Shown here: positions 33,510 through 41,820 of the stretch, piece after piece
Position numbering within the stretch: position 1 is the first letter of the stretch
Layout of the letters: the number at the start of each line of letters is the position of its first letter
Virus record (IMG/VR): IMGVR_UViG_3300042691_037929
Coordinates: 1-64,000 of that record
Length of the DNA: 64,000 nucleotides
Strand: one strand, 5' to 3'
Source of the DNA: a virus
The notes under the pieces: model-generated
The model's input: only the letters and a program-made list of their open reading frames with translations
The model's database searches: none
Told to the model about the DNA's origin: nothing
Translations under genes and position numbers: made by a program

Positions 33510-33985
33510 TCCTTTTTGTTTAACTTTTCTTTTATCTTGTCTTTTATGTCATAAAGAAGACCTTTTGGAAGATATCCTAATTGAGCAAGATTTTCGTATA
33601 TTGACACTATTAATGTACCAATAAGTCCACCATATACCATGCCTGGAAGCCATACGAATAAAGAAGAGTATATTGCAGCATTCCAACTAATAGCTAACAT
33701 TAAAACGTATATTGTTGATATAACAAATATTCTTGGCAATCTACTACTACTAAAAGTTTTATATACATAAGCTTTCCAGATTCCAGTTAAAGCGTCAATT
33801 CCAATTAAAAACAGCATAAAATAAACGGCTTGAACATCATTCCAAATATAATGTGTTATAAATGAAGTGAACATTGTTACTAAGGCTACTGTACCGTTAA
33901 ATACCAAACTTTTGATTCCTACTAGGCATTCAAAGAATTCTCTTAAACTACTAAAACCTAATATTAATTTATTTTCTTGTATCAC
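33506..33985 (-). CDS. Holin, phage holin family 4-like
   Basis: A 159-residue membrane protein starting with GTG. Four hydrophobic segments: about 30-50, 53-70, 83-110 and 114-130. The segment LFLIGIDALTGIWKAY, then SSSRLPRIF, and the last helix with IVSIYENLAQLGYLPKG match the holin family in which D-x-L-T-G-x-x-K-A is followed by a Ser-rich loop and an EN near the end. Known role: forms lesions in the inner membrane to time lysis. Here it converges with dnaE with a 4-bp stop overlap and has a candidate late promoter 31 nt upstream on its own strand, as expected for lysis. No adjacent endolysin. Confidence 0.75.
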   Translation of the reverse strand: MIQENKLILGFSSLREFFECLVGIKSLVFNGTVALVTMFTSFITHYIWNDVQAVYFMLFLIGIDALTGIWKAYVYKTFSSSRLPRIFVISTIYVLMLAISWNAAIYSSLFVWLPGMVYGGLIGTLIVSIYENLAQLGYLPKGLLYDIKDKIKEKLNKKD

Positions 33986-33999
33986 AATCTTTTTTTTTG

Positions 34000-34007
34000 T
34001 ATATTTG
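34000..34007 (+). promoter_or_regulatory. Host-type -7 box for the 34042-38900 operon
   Basis: TATATTTG matches TAnnTTTG. CTTG at 33976-33979 lies 20 nt upstream, one mismatch from TTTG. The leader to the ATG at 34042 is about 30 nt. Confidence 0.5.
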
Positions 34008-34016
34008 CTGTTTAGA

Positions 34017-34024
34017 AATAAATA
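34017..34024 (-). promoter_or_regulatory. Candidate late promoter motif TATTTATT for the holin
   Basis: Minus-strand TATTTATTTC, 31 nt before the holin GTG. It interleaves with the rightward host-type promoter. Confidence 0.5.
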
Positions 34025-34041
34025 TTAAATAATATATTAAA

Positions 34042-34386
34042 ATGGCCGAATTTATTAAGAAAATAACATTTAAATATAAGAAAAAAGATGGTGAGGAAAC
34101 TGTAAGAAACATTCTTGCACCAAAATTTTTAAAAGAATCTTTTAATTCTTTTAAAGAATTAGAAAAAGAACAGGTAAATTATATCTCTGGATATGAAATA
34201 GAATCAGAAGGTATGGATGAAGATGAAATAAAAGAATATGAAGAATCAATTTGTGATTATTTTACTTTAGCATTACCTACAATGGAAGAGTATTTAAAGG
34301 ATTTAGGATTAAATCCAGACAAAGTAAAACAGAAATCTTTTAAAAAAGATGGAGTTTTAAATTATAAAATAATAAAAGATGAGTGA
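34042..34386 (+). CDS. Hypothetical acidic protein
   Basis: A 114-residue soluble protein, basic at the start and acidic in the middle (EGMDEDEIKEYEESICDYF). First gene of a rightward operon that ends with RecD2. No motif recognised. The end overlaps the next gene's start by 8 nt, so the pair is coupled. Confidence 0.6.
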   Translation: MAEFIKKITFKYKKKDGEETVRNILAPKFLKESFNSFKELEKEQVNYISGYEIESEGMDEDEIKEYEESICDYFTLALPTMEEYLKDLGLNPDKVKQKSFKKDGVLNYKIIKDE

Positions 34387-34720
34387 CAAAAAAGAAAATA
34401 AGGTTGAAGATAGCTTTTGGGATTTAAAAGGCAAAAAAAATGTCAACACATTTTTTGGTGATGAAAATGCTTTTGGTGGAAAAAGGTTTTTAATTTTAGA
34501 AAAGATGAATTGCTCTAGATATGAAGTAATTAAAAAGTCTATGATTATAGGTAATTTATCAAAAAAAATAAAGTTTATATCAGAAAAAATTTCAGAAGCT
34601 GGTAGACAGCCTTCAGCCAATTATTTTATTGTTGGTAGTAATTTCTTATTAAATAAAGTTGAAGAGTCCGAAAACGGCTCAATAGATAATTTGGATTTTT
34701 TAGATGATTTATACAATTAA
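34379..34720 (+). CDS. Hypothetical protein
   Basis: A 113-residue soluble protein. KRFLILEKMNCSRYEVIKKS, then KKIKFISEKISEAGRQPSAN and YFIVGSNFLL could form a small alpha/beta domain; the last 20 residues are acidic. No family recognised. Coupled to the upstream gene by overlap and followed 1 nt later by the next gene. Position in a head/replication operon only. Confidence 0.6.
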   Translation: MSDKKENKVEDSFWDLKGKKNVNTFFGDENAFGGKRFLILEKMNCSRYEVIKKSMIIGNLSKKIKFISEKISEAGRQPSANYFIVGSNFLLNKVEESENGSIDNLDFLDDLYN

Positions 34721-34721
34721 T

Positions 34722-35807
34722 ATGGGTATTAAATTAAAGATAAAATCTATTAAAGATAGAGTAGAAAATGGAAACTTGTTAATTTATGTTCCTTTTGATA
34801 TTGATTTAAAAAAAAATATTAATAATTATCTGTTTTTTGATTGGATTAAAAGTTGGGGTTTTAGATACAAGTACAACAACAAATTAAATGAAACTCATTT
34901 TATAATTCCTAAGAACTTTGATTTAAAAGAAGTTTTTTATAAAAGAGAACAATTTGAGTATTGTTTAGGGTTCAACAAAACAAGAGGTAAAAGCATGAGT
35001 GAAAGTGATTTTTTAGAGTTTGTTTATATGAAGTTTTTAAAGTCTATGGGTATTACAAAAAAAACAACATCTTTTGCAAGAGGTATTCAAGGTCACAAAA
35101 AAACAAAACTAACTGAAATGATGTATTATCATTTTGTGTGCAATAAATATGATAATAAAATAGATGACATTTTATATTTAGATGAAATTGATTTAAATGA
35201 AAAGTCTTATCAATATTTGAAAAATTCATTACTAAAAACAGCAGACAATAAAGCTCTTATTTTATATAAAAATAGAGAAGAATTGCCAGACTTGGATAAT
35301 TTAAAATCTTATTTGAGGTTAAAAAAGATTAATAATTTACAAGTTAAATCCTCTAAAGGAGATAAAATAAAAGATTTTATGATTGGCTTTGAGGATAAAT
35401 TTTCCAATCACAAAATGGCATATAATGCACTTTTTGGAATAATGTTTTCAAATGAGTCTGGTTCAATAAAAATAGATTTTTCAAATAAAGAAGACTTTGA
35501 AAAATCAAATGGTGTTTATTTAACAAATACTCTAACTAAACTTAAAGAACTTGGAATTTTATTTGAAAGAACTGAAGATTTTCATTCAAACTTATTACAA
35601 TTTTATTATATTAAATCATTTCAAACAACTAATCCTTATTTTTTACTTAATGCACTTGTAGAGCATTGTAAAAAAATAAACGAAATATATGATAATAAAG
35701 ATTATGATTTATTAAAAGATGATAATGTAAAAATATTTTTGACAAGTATGATGGAAGATTTAATTTTGGGTATGAAAAGTCTTGGATTATTTTTGGTCGA
35801 AGAATAA
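34722..35807 (+). CDS. Hypothetical protein
   Basis: A 361-residue protein from the ATG at 34722, which lies just after the upstream stop; the frame is open to an ATG at 34704. Lys-rich, mixed alpha/beta, without cysteine clusters or membrane segments. A basic stretch near residues 100-130 (GKSMSESDFLEFVYMKFLKS, then GITKKTTSFARGIQGHKKTK) could contact nucleic acid. I do not recognise a family. It precedes the mini-gp23 gene by 8 nt. Confidence 0.6.
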   Translation: MGIKLKIKSIKDRVENGNLLIYVPFDIDLKKNINNYLFFDWIKSWGFRYKYNNKLNETHFIIPKNFDLKEVFYKREQFEYCLGFNKTRGKSMSESDFLEFVYMKFLKSMGITKKTTSFARGIQGHKKTKLTEMMYYHFVCNKYDNKIDDILYLDEIDLNEKSYQYLKNSLLKTADNKALILYKNREELPDLDNLKSYLRLKKINNLQVKSSKGDKIKDFMIGFEDKFSNHKMAYNALFGIMFSNESGSIKIDFSNKEDFEKSNGVYLTNTLTKLKELGILFERTEDFHSNLLQFYYIKSFQTTNPYFLLNALVEHCKKINEIYDNKDYDLLKDDNVKIFLTSMMEDLILGMKSLGLFLVEE

Positions 35808-35815
35808 AATAATAA

Positions 35816-36586
35816 ATGATAAGTTTTAGAAAAGAAATATTGTTAGAGAAAAGAAATTTTAATTTTTCAAAATATGAAGAATTATATAATTTATTAATTC
35901 TTTTACCTAGTTTTTTAGAAAGATTTTCACCTTTTCAATATGAAGAGTCAATTTTACCTTCTTCAAAAATTAATTTTAGTTTTTACACTAGAACTAAATT
36001 AAGTACTGATTTTATACAAGACTTGTGCGGCTCTAATTTTAATGTTGAAATGGAGTTGGCAAGCATTGTTTCTGAGAGCATTTGTTCAGAAAGTGTTGTT
36101 AATTTTTTAAATTGTAACTATTATAATATAAAAAAAAGTATTATTATAGAAAAAAGAATTAGTTCAGATAAAAATAAGATAAAGAATTTTTTTAAAATTA
36201 TGAATCTTATTTATAAAGACTATAATAAATATAATGATTTAATTGTTATTTCTAATGAATTTTATGAAGTTTTACTTTGTAATAAAGAAAAGACAGAGCT
36301 TGAACATATCCTTAAACTCAATGATGATTTAGATAATTATGCAATGGGGATGGCAATCGTTTTTTTATATAAAAAAAATGTTCCAATTTATATGAACAAT
36401 TATGTTAAAAATGATAGTCTTTTTTTTGTAAAAAATATCAAAAAAGTAAAATTTAATTTAGAATTTATCTGTAATAAAAATTTTAAACCAAATTATGACC
36501 CTAATACATTTGCTCCTTTTTTTGGTTTATTTAAGGTTAATGTTTTATATCCAAAAAATCTAATTACTTCACATTATAAAATATAA
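35816..36586 (+). CDS. Short gp23-like (HK97-fold) capsid protein homologue
   Basis: A 256-residue protein that follows the core of T4 gp23 in order but in half the length (gp23 has 521). INFSFYTRTKLSTDFIQDL then FNVEMELASIVSESI and VVNFLN align with gp23 VEAKSRKLKAAYTLELAQDL, INADNEIISILSNEILAEIN and VVDWIN. DLIVISNEFYEVLL matches NFIIASRNVVNVLA. NVPIYMNNYVKNDSLFFVKN matches YRVYIDQYAKQDYFTVGYKG. YDPNTFAPFFGLFKVNVLYP matches SDPKNFQPVMGFKTRYGIGI. The N-terminal arm and insertion domain are absent. It lies in an operon with an early-type promoter, beside RecD2, so a role as ordinary capsid subunit is uncertain. It might be a vertex, minor or regulatory capsid paralogue. Confidence 0.6.
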   Translation: MISFRKEILLEKRNFNFSKYEELYNLLILLPSFLERFSPFQYEESILPSSKINFSFYTRTKLSTDFIQDLCGSNFNVEMELASIVSESICSESVVNFLNCNYYNIKKSIIIEKRISSDKNKIKNFFKIMNLIYKDYNKYNDLIVISNEFYEVLLCNKEKTELEHILKLNDDLDNYAMGMAIVFLYKKNVPIYMNNYVKNDSLFFVKNIKKVKFNLEFICNKNFKPNYDPNTFAPFFGLFKVNVLYPKNLITSHYKI

Positions 36587-36590
36587 AAAT

Positions 36591-38900
36591 ATGGAAAATA
36601 AAGAAAGCAAAACAGTTATAACTGGAGTAATTAAAAGAGTTAAATTCCACAATCCAGCCAATGGATATGGAATTTTAAGTGTTGAGTTAATTGAAAATCA
36701 AGATGTAAAAGACAACGTTACAGTTACTGTTAATCAACCAAAATTATACGAAGGTGTTACTATGAGTTTTACTGGAGATTGGATAAAACATCCTAAGTTC
36801 GGTAAACAATTTCAGGCAGAATCTTGCTATGAATTGCCGCCAGCCACAAAAGAGGCTGTAGTAAGATATTTAAGTTCTGGATTCTTTCCTGGTATTGGTC
36901 CAGCAACAGCCAGAAAAATTGTTAGTTATTTTGGCGATGATGCACTGGAGGTTTTCAGAAAAAATATTGATAGACTTTCTGAAGTTAAAGGTATCAACAA
37001 AAAGAAACTTGATAGTTTAAAGGAGAATTGGAGACAAAATCAAGAAATGAATAATATTATGCTTTTTTTGCAAGAGCATATGGTTAACACTATTTTTTCT
37101 GTAAAAATCTATAAAGAATACGGTATAAACTCTATCCCAGTAATAAAAAAGAATCCTTATAAATTATCAACAGATATTCATGGTGTAGGCTTTGCTATGT
37201 CAGATAAATTGGCAATGAGTTTAGGCTTTGATGAAAGAGGTGAAGAAAGAATAAATGCCGCTATACATCACATTTTAAGTCATAACCAAACTGACGGTCA
37301 TTGTTATTTAACTGAAAGACAAATTAAGGGAAGAGTTAAAAGTCTTTTAGGTATAGATGTTTCAGGGCAAATTGAAGAAATACTGGAGAAGCAACAATTA
37401 GAAGAGAAAATAGTATGTATAAATTTCTCTAAAGATAACGGAAGAGAAGAAAGAAGATATTATTCAAGAGATATATATTATGACGAAAGATATGTTGCAG
37501 AAAAGGTTATAAGGCTTGCCAAAAAGAAATATGTAAGCGATACAAGAGAGTTAAGGAATAGGCTTGTAGATATGCTTAGTAAATCTGAAATTAAATTAAG
37601 TGATGAACAGTTTGATGCTTGTATAGGCGTACTTTCAAACGGTCTTTCAGTTTTAACTGGAGGTCCTGGTGTTGGTAAGTCAACAACTGTAAAGTTTATT
37701 TATGAAATATTGAGAAGCATCAATAAAGATGTTGTTTTGGCTGCACCAACTGGACGAGCCGCTCAAAGATTGATGGATATAATTGGAGAGGAAGCTAAAA
37801 CAATACATAGACTTTTGAAGTGGGATGTTGCAAATAATAGGTTTAGAAAGTGTGAAAAGGATTTGCTGGAAGCTGATTTTATCATATTAGATGAATCTTC
37901 TATGATTGATATTAGATTGGCCGCATCTTTTTTGAGAGCAATATCTCCAGGGACTCAAGTGTTGATAGTTGGCGATAAAGACCAGTTACCTTCTGTTGGG
38001 CCTGGGAATCTTATGGCTGATTTTATTAAGAGCGAATGTATACCAATTTATAGCTTAACTAAAGTTTTCAGACAGGCTGAGCAATCGAAGATAATTAGTT
38101 ATGCCCACACAATGAATAAAGGAGTCACACCAGATGTACAAACTCCTTTTGAAAAGCCAGAAATATGGCAAAATGGTACTGATTGTATGTTTATAGACAC
38201 ATCAATGAATCCAGAAAAAATCACAGAACCTTTTAGCACTTTAAAGTATGGAATGGATGCTCTGGATACTATTGTTAAATTGTACAAAGAAATAATACCT
38301 AAATATATGGGTAAAGAAACTGAAATACAGATTTTAGCTCCAATGAACAAAGGTTCTATAGGAACTAAAGAAATTAACAAAAGAGTACAAGAAGCAATAA
38401 ATCCTAAGGCAGAAGGCAAAAATGAGTTAATAATAGGAGAAAGAGTTTTTAGAGAAGGAGATAGAGTTATACAAACTGCAAACAATTACGACCTAAACGT
38501 TTTTAACGGAGATATTGGTTATATTAGGAGAATTAATACAGGAGACTCTAGTTTTATTGTAGACTATGGAAATAGCAAATTTTCTAAATTGATTCATTAT
38601 GAAAGGTCTAATTTAATTGAAATAGAATTAGCTTATGCAATCACAATACATAAGTCTCAAGGTAGTGAATTTAAATGTGTTATTATACCAATTTTAAATC
38701 AACATTATATAATGCTTTATAGAAATTTGATTTATACTGGATTGACTAGAGCTAAAGCTATGGGAATACTTCTTGGGGAAAGAGAAGCATTTGAAAGGTC
38801 AATAAAAAATATTGACCCTAATATTAGACAAACTTCTTTGAAAAGATTTTTAAGAGAACACTATGAACAAATAGAAGCAGAATTAGAATTTTTAAATTGA
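36591..38900 (+). CDS. recD2: RecD2-like SF1 DNA helicase
   Basis: A 769-residue helicase. An N-terminal OB-like domain (TGVIKRVKFHNPANGYGILS, then FTGDWIKHPKFGKQFQAE) and helix-hairpin-helix repeats (FFPGIGPATARKIVSYFGDD, VKGINKKKL, then VGFAMSDKLAM) are the hallmark of RecD2. The motor has GGPGVGKST (about 357-365), ILDESSMID, VGDKDQLPSVGPGN and a late IHKSQGSEF with YTGLTRA. Known role: 5'-3' DNA unwinding in replication and repair. Some T4-like phages use the related Dda for replication start. Last gene of its operon, overlapping the convergent endonuclease gene by 9 bp. Confidence 0.92.
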   Translation: MENKESKTVITGVIKRVKFHNPANGYGILSVELIENQDVKDNVTVTVNQPKLYEGVTMSFTGDWIKHPKFGKQFQAESCYELPPATKEAVVRYLSSGFFPGIGPATARKIVSYFGDDALEVFRKNIDRLSEVKGINKKKLDSLKENWRQNQEMNNIMLFLQEHMVNTIFSVKIYKEYGINSIPVIKKNPYKLSTDIHGVGFAMSDKLAMSLGFDERGEERINAAIHHILSHNQTDGHCYLTERQIKGRVKSLLGIDVSGQIEEILEKQQLEEKIVCINFSKDNGREERRYYSRDIYYDERYVAEKVIRLAKKKYVSDTRELRNRLVDMLSKSEIKLSDEQFDACIGVLSNGLSVLTGGPGVGKSTTVKFIYEILRSINKDVVLAAPTGRAAQRLMDIIGEEAKTIHRLLKWDVANNRFRKCEKDLLEADFIILDESSMIDIRLAASFLRAISPGTQVLIVGDKDQLPSVGPGNLMADFIKSECIPIYSLTKVFRQAEQSKIISYAHTMNKGVTPDVQTPFEKPEIWQNGTDCMFIDTSMNPEKITEPFSTLKYGMDALDTIVKLYKEIIPKYMGKETEIQILAPMNKGSIGTKEINKRVQEAINPKAEGKNELIIGERVFREGDRVIQTANNYDLNVFNGDIGYIRRINTGDSSFIVDYGNSKFSKLIHYERSNLIEIELAYAITIHKSQGSEFKCVIIPILNQHYIMLYRNLIYTGLTRAKAMGILLGEREAFERSIKNIDPNIRQTSLKRFLREHYEQIEAELEFLN

Positions 38901-39347
38901 TAGAATTTCTTTTTTAATTCTTTCTATAACTGCGTTTCTATCTTTTTTTAGTTCTGATTCCCATACACGAAAGATATTGTAGCCCATTCCTTTTGCTATA
39001 ATATCTTTCCATTTATCGTTTTTTACACTTCTTTTCTGCATTTCATTTAATGTGGTATATTTTTCTGGGTTTGCATGAAAATAATCGCCATCTACTTCAC
39101 AAATAGTCTTTGTTGAGGGAATATAATAATCAAATATTTTTCCTTTTAATATTTTTTGAGATTCATATTCAATATTAAGTTCTTTTAATATTGATTCAAA
39201 TTCTCTTTCTGGCCAAGTTTTATTTTTGTCCATTTTATAGGACTGTGCATTCAAATATTTAATTTTCTTTATTGGATTATTTGTTAAAGATTTTTTTTGT
39301 CTTCTCAGTATACTAGCTACTTTTTTCTTTTTTTCATATTCATTCAT
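38892..39347 (-). CDS. PD-(D/E)XK endonuclease, Vsr/DUF559-like
   Basis: A 151-residue basic protein. TWPEREFESILKELNIEYES, then KIFDYYIPSTKTICEVDGDY, FHANP, then a helix with KNDKWKDIIAKGMGYNIFRV and WE matches Vsr-like and DUF559 nucleases: early Glu, Asp in FDYYIP, ExD in CEVDGD, a His, and a final RVWE. Known family roles: mismatch nicking, or homing endonucleases in T4-like phages. It is a leftward singleton whose end overlaps recD2 by 9 bp, as expected of a mobile free-standing nuclease. A minus-strand TATTTATA at 39352-39359 is only 4 nt from the start. Confidence 0.75.
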   Translation of the reverse strand: MNEYEKKKKVASILRRQKKSLTNNPIKKIKYLNAQSYKMDKNKTWPEREFESILKELNIEYESQKILKGKIFDYYIPSTKTICEVDGDYFHANPEKYTTLNEMQKRSVKNDKWKDIIAKGMGYNIFRVWESELKKDRNAVIERIKKEILSI

Positions 39348-39411
39348 AATATATAAATAATGCTTTACTTTTAAAAACTAAATATTATAATTATAAAAAA
39401 TTAGAAGCAAC

Positions 39412-39419
39412 TATTTATA
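39412..39419 (+). promoter_or_regulatory. Candidate late promoter motif TATTTATA
   Basis: TATTTATAATTAA, 20 nt before the first gp26-like gene. Confidence 0.55.
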
Positions 39420-39439
39420 ATTAAATAAAATATTAAAAT

Positions 39440-40324
39440 ATGTCAGAAGAAATTAATTTAGGAGGAACAAGACCTCAACAACAAGCAAGCAGCAATCCTT
39501 TAGAGCCTCAAGTTACTACAAGAAATCAAGAAATCGCTCAAAAACATGATATACCAGAGCAGTTCATAGATACTGAATTTATGGTTCCTACTGATTTTGT
39601 TGATTTACCTTCAAAGGGAATATTTTATGCAAATAAAAAGAGTTCAGTAGAAGTTAAATATTTGACTGCAGAAGATGAAAACATTCTTACTAGTGGTGAT
39701 TTAATTAAGAGTGGAAAAGTTTTAGACGTTTTATTGGATAATGCAATAGTTGATAGAGAAATAAATTCTGAAGATTTATTGACTGGAGACAGAAATGCAA
39801 TACTAATAAACCTTAGAATTACTGGTTATGGTGATGAATATGAAACAAAAACTAATTGCCCTAGTTGTGGACATACAAATAAGAGAGAAATACTTCTTTC
39901 AAGTTTAAGCTCAAAAGAAGTTCCATTTAAGCCAGATTCTGATGGAATGTTTACTGTTCAGCTACCTAAATGTAAAGCTAATATTAGATTTAGACTTTTA
40001 ACTGGGAGGGATGAGCAAAGACTTAGAAAAGTTGCTGAACTTGGCAAGAAAACAATAGGTAAAAATGTAAAAGTTGAAACTATATTGACAGAAAAGTATC
40101 TTTTGCAAATTATGGATGTAAATGGTAATACTGACAAAACCTATATTAAAAAATTCATATCAGTAATGCCTATTGCAGACAGCTTATTTTTTAGAGAATA
40201 TTTGTCACAAGTTGAACCAGGAATAGATTTAAATCATGATTTCGAATGTGAAAATTGTGGTAAAAATTATGAACAAGAAGTTCCAATTACTGCAAAATTA
40301 TTTTGGCCAAACGCTAATGTATAA
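39440..40324 (+). CDS. Baseplate hub assembly protein, T4 gp26-like, zinc-site
   Basis: A 294-residue protein of the T4 base plate (gp26-like) family. After a Gln-rich start come DLPSKGIFYANKK, VEVKYLTAEDENILTS and DLLTGDRNAILINLRITGYG DEY, the family core. Two CxxC pairs (C140/C143 in CPSCGHT and C270/C273 in CENCGKN) would bind zinc. The region SVMPIADSLFFREYLSQVEP GID is shared with the next gene. Known role: assembly of the central baseplate hub. It is followed by a paralogue whose ATG overlaps its stop by one base. Confidence 0.75.
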   Translation: MSEEINLGGTRPQQQASSNPLEPQVTTRNQEIAQKHDIPEQFIDTEFMVPTDFVDLPSKGIFYANKKSSVEVKYLTAEDENILTSGDLIKSGKVLDVLLDNAIVDREINSEDLLTGDRNAILINLRITGYGDEYETKTNCPSCGHTNKREILLSSLSSKEVPFKPDSDGMFTVQLPKCKANIRFRLLTGRDEQRLRKVAELGKKTIGKNVKVETILTEKYLLQIMDVNGNTDKTYIKKFISVMPIADSLFFREYLSQVEPGIDLNHDFECENCGKNYEQEVPITAKLFWPNANV

Positions 40325-41307
40325 TGTCTTATAGAGATATAGTCATAAATAATAATGTGCCCTTTGATGAGATTTTGATTCCATCTAAGGGCATTTTTTA
40401 TGAAAACAAAAAAGATAGTTTTCTTGTTAAATATTTAACTGGGAAAGAGGAAAATATCTTGACATCACCTACATTAATTGATTCAGGAAAAGCTGTTGAA
40501 ATGGTAATGAGCTCATGTATATTAGATTGGGAGGGTGATGTTAAGGATGTTTTGGTTGGAGACATAAATGCTGTAATCATATATTTACGTTCAACGTCTT
40601 ATGGGGATAATATAAAATATGAACACCAATGCCCAAAATGTAAAACAAATTCAGAAAATACTTTAACTCTTTCTTCTTTAGAAATGAAAGATGTTACAGA
40701 ACTCCCAGATGAAAATGGTTTATTTACTTTTGTTTTACCAAAGATGAAAATAAAAGGAGAAAATGTTGTTATAAAATTTAAGCCCAAAACTTTAGGTGAT
40801 GAAATTAAAATACTTAAAGAAATTGAAGTAAACAAAAAAGTTTTAGGAGATGTTATATTTGACAAAAAAGTAGAGATAACTTACAGAAATCAAATAGTTA
40901 GCATAAATGATATAGACGATGACTCTTTTAAGTTAAAAATAATTAAAAGTATGCCTTTGGGAGATTCTTTAAAATTTAGAGAATTTATTGATAGTGTTGA
41001 ACCTGGAATTGACAATACAATTAATAGCGAATGCTATTCTTGTGGATTTGTTCAAAAAAATAAAATTCCAATTGATTATAATTTTATAAGATTAGGAACA
41101 GAATATAGGGAAAATATGATGGAAGAAATATTTCTTATTTCATATTACGGAAAAGGTGGATTTACCAGAAATGATGTTTTTAATATACCTGTAAATGAAA
41201 GAAGGTGGATTTTACAGAGAATACAAGAAGAGGTTGACAAAAGGAATCAAGCAGAAAGAGAAGCTGTAAATAAAGCAAAAAGTCAATCAAACTCAAGAAG
41301 ACTATAA
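40324..41307 (+). CDS. Second gp26-like baseplate protein, tandem paralogue
   Basis: A 327-residue paralogue of the preceding gene: ILIPSKGIFYENKK, FLVKYLTGKEENILTS, DVLVGDINAVIIYLRSTSYG, C103/C106 (CPKCKT), C237/C240 (CYSCGF), and IIKSMPLGDSLKFREFIDSV then EPGID. It carries an extra C-terminal helical tail of about 70 residues (GGFTRNDVFNIPVNERRWIL and a polar end), which recalls the ending of T4-like gp51/gp26 relatives. The pair probably forms a heteromeric hub-assembly unit. It is translated with the first gene through TAATG. Confidence 0.75.
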   Translation: MSYRDIVINNNVPFDEILIPSKGIFYENKKDSFLVKYLTGKEENILTSPTLIDSGKAVEMVMSSCILDWEGDVKDVLVGDINAVIIYLRSTSYGDNIKYEHQCPKCKTNSENTLTLSSLEMKDVTELPDENGLFTFVLPKMKIKGENVVIKFKPKTLGDEIKILKEIEVNKKVLGDVIFDKKVEITYRNQIVSINDIDDDSFKLKIIKSMPLGDSLKFREFIDSVEPGIDNTINSECYSCGFVQKNKIPIDYNFIRLGTEYRENMMEEIFLISYYGKGGFTRNDVFNIPVNERRWILQRIQEEVDKRNQAEREAVNKAKSQSNSRRL

Positions 41308-41440
41308 GTAATATTGCAAAAACAATTTTTATTTCTTATTATTGCATAAACTAAAAAAAATTAGTAAAAAGTAGCGTTATTAACCATAATTTGGCATATT
41401 GCGTTACGAAAAACAAAAAAAACATTTAAAAAATAAAAAT

Positions 41441-41818
41441 ATGAAAAATTTAAAATTAGAAAAAACAGATTTAATAGTATTGTGGACTAAAAATTGTAAA
41501 AATACAAGAGATGTTAATTCTTTTTTAATACAAGGCTCAGAAGAAAGTCCATATTATTTGCTTGAAGTAAATGATAAAGTTTCTTTATATATTTCCGCAA
41601 ATAATACAAACAAAGGTGACAATGGATATTCTTATAAAATAGGTGTTATATTTGAAAAATTTGTTGAATATATAAATTTTGATATTGACAAATCTGAATT
41701 TGATTCTTTGGTTAATTTGTTTATAGAACAAAAAGAAAAATCTATGAATGAAATGGTAAAAGACATAATTTTTAAAGGTGAAAATATTCTTAAGACTATG
41801 ATTAATGATATTGAATAA
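41441..41818 (+). CDS. Hypothetical protein
   Basis: A 125-residue soluble protein from the ATG at 41441; a TTG at 41399 is in frame but less likely. The first half is strand-rich (TDLIVLWTKN, PYYLLEVNDKVSLYISA), the second half a Lys/Glu helix. No family recognised. The 133-bp gap before it has no clear promoter of either class. It lies 2 nt before the next gene and inside the baseplate/tail block, so a tail assembly role is possible. Confidence 0.55.
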   Translation: MKNLKLEKTDLIVLWTKNCKNTRDVNSFLIQGSEESPYYLLEVNDKVSLYISANNTNKGDNGYSYKIGVIFEKFVEYINFDIDKSEFDSLVNLFIEQKEKSMNEMVKDIIFKGENILKTMINDIE

Positions 41819-41820
41819 TA

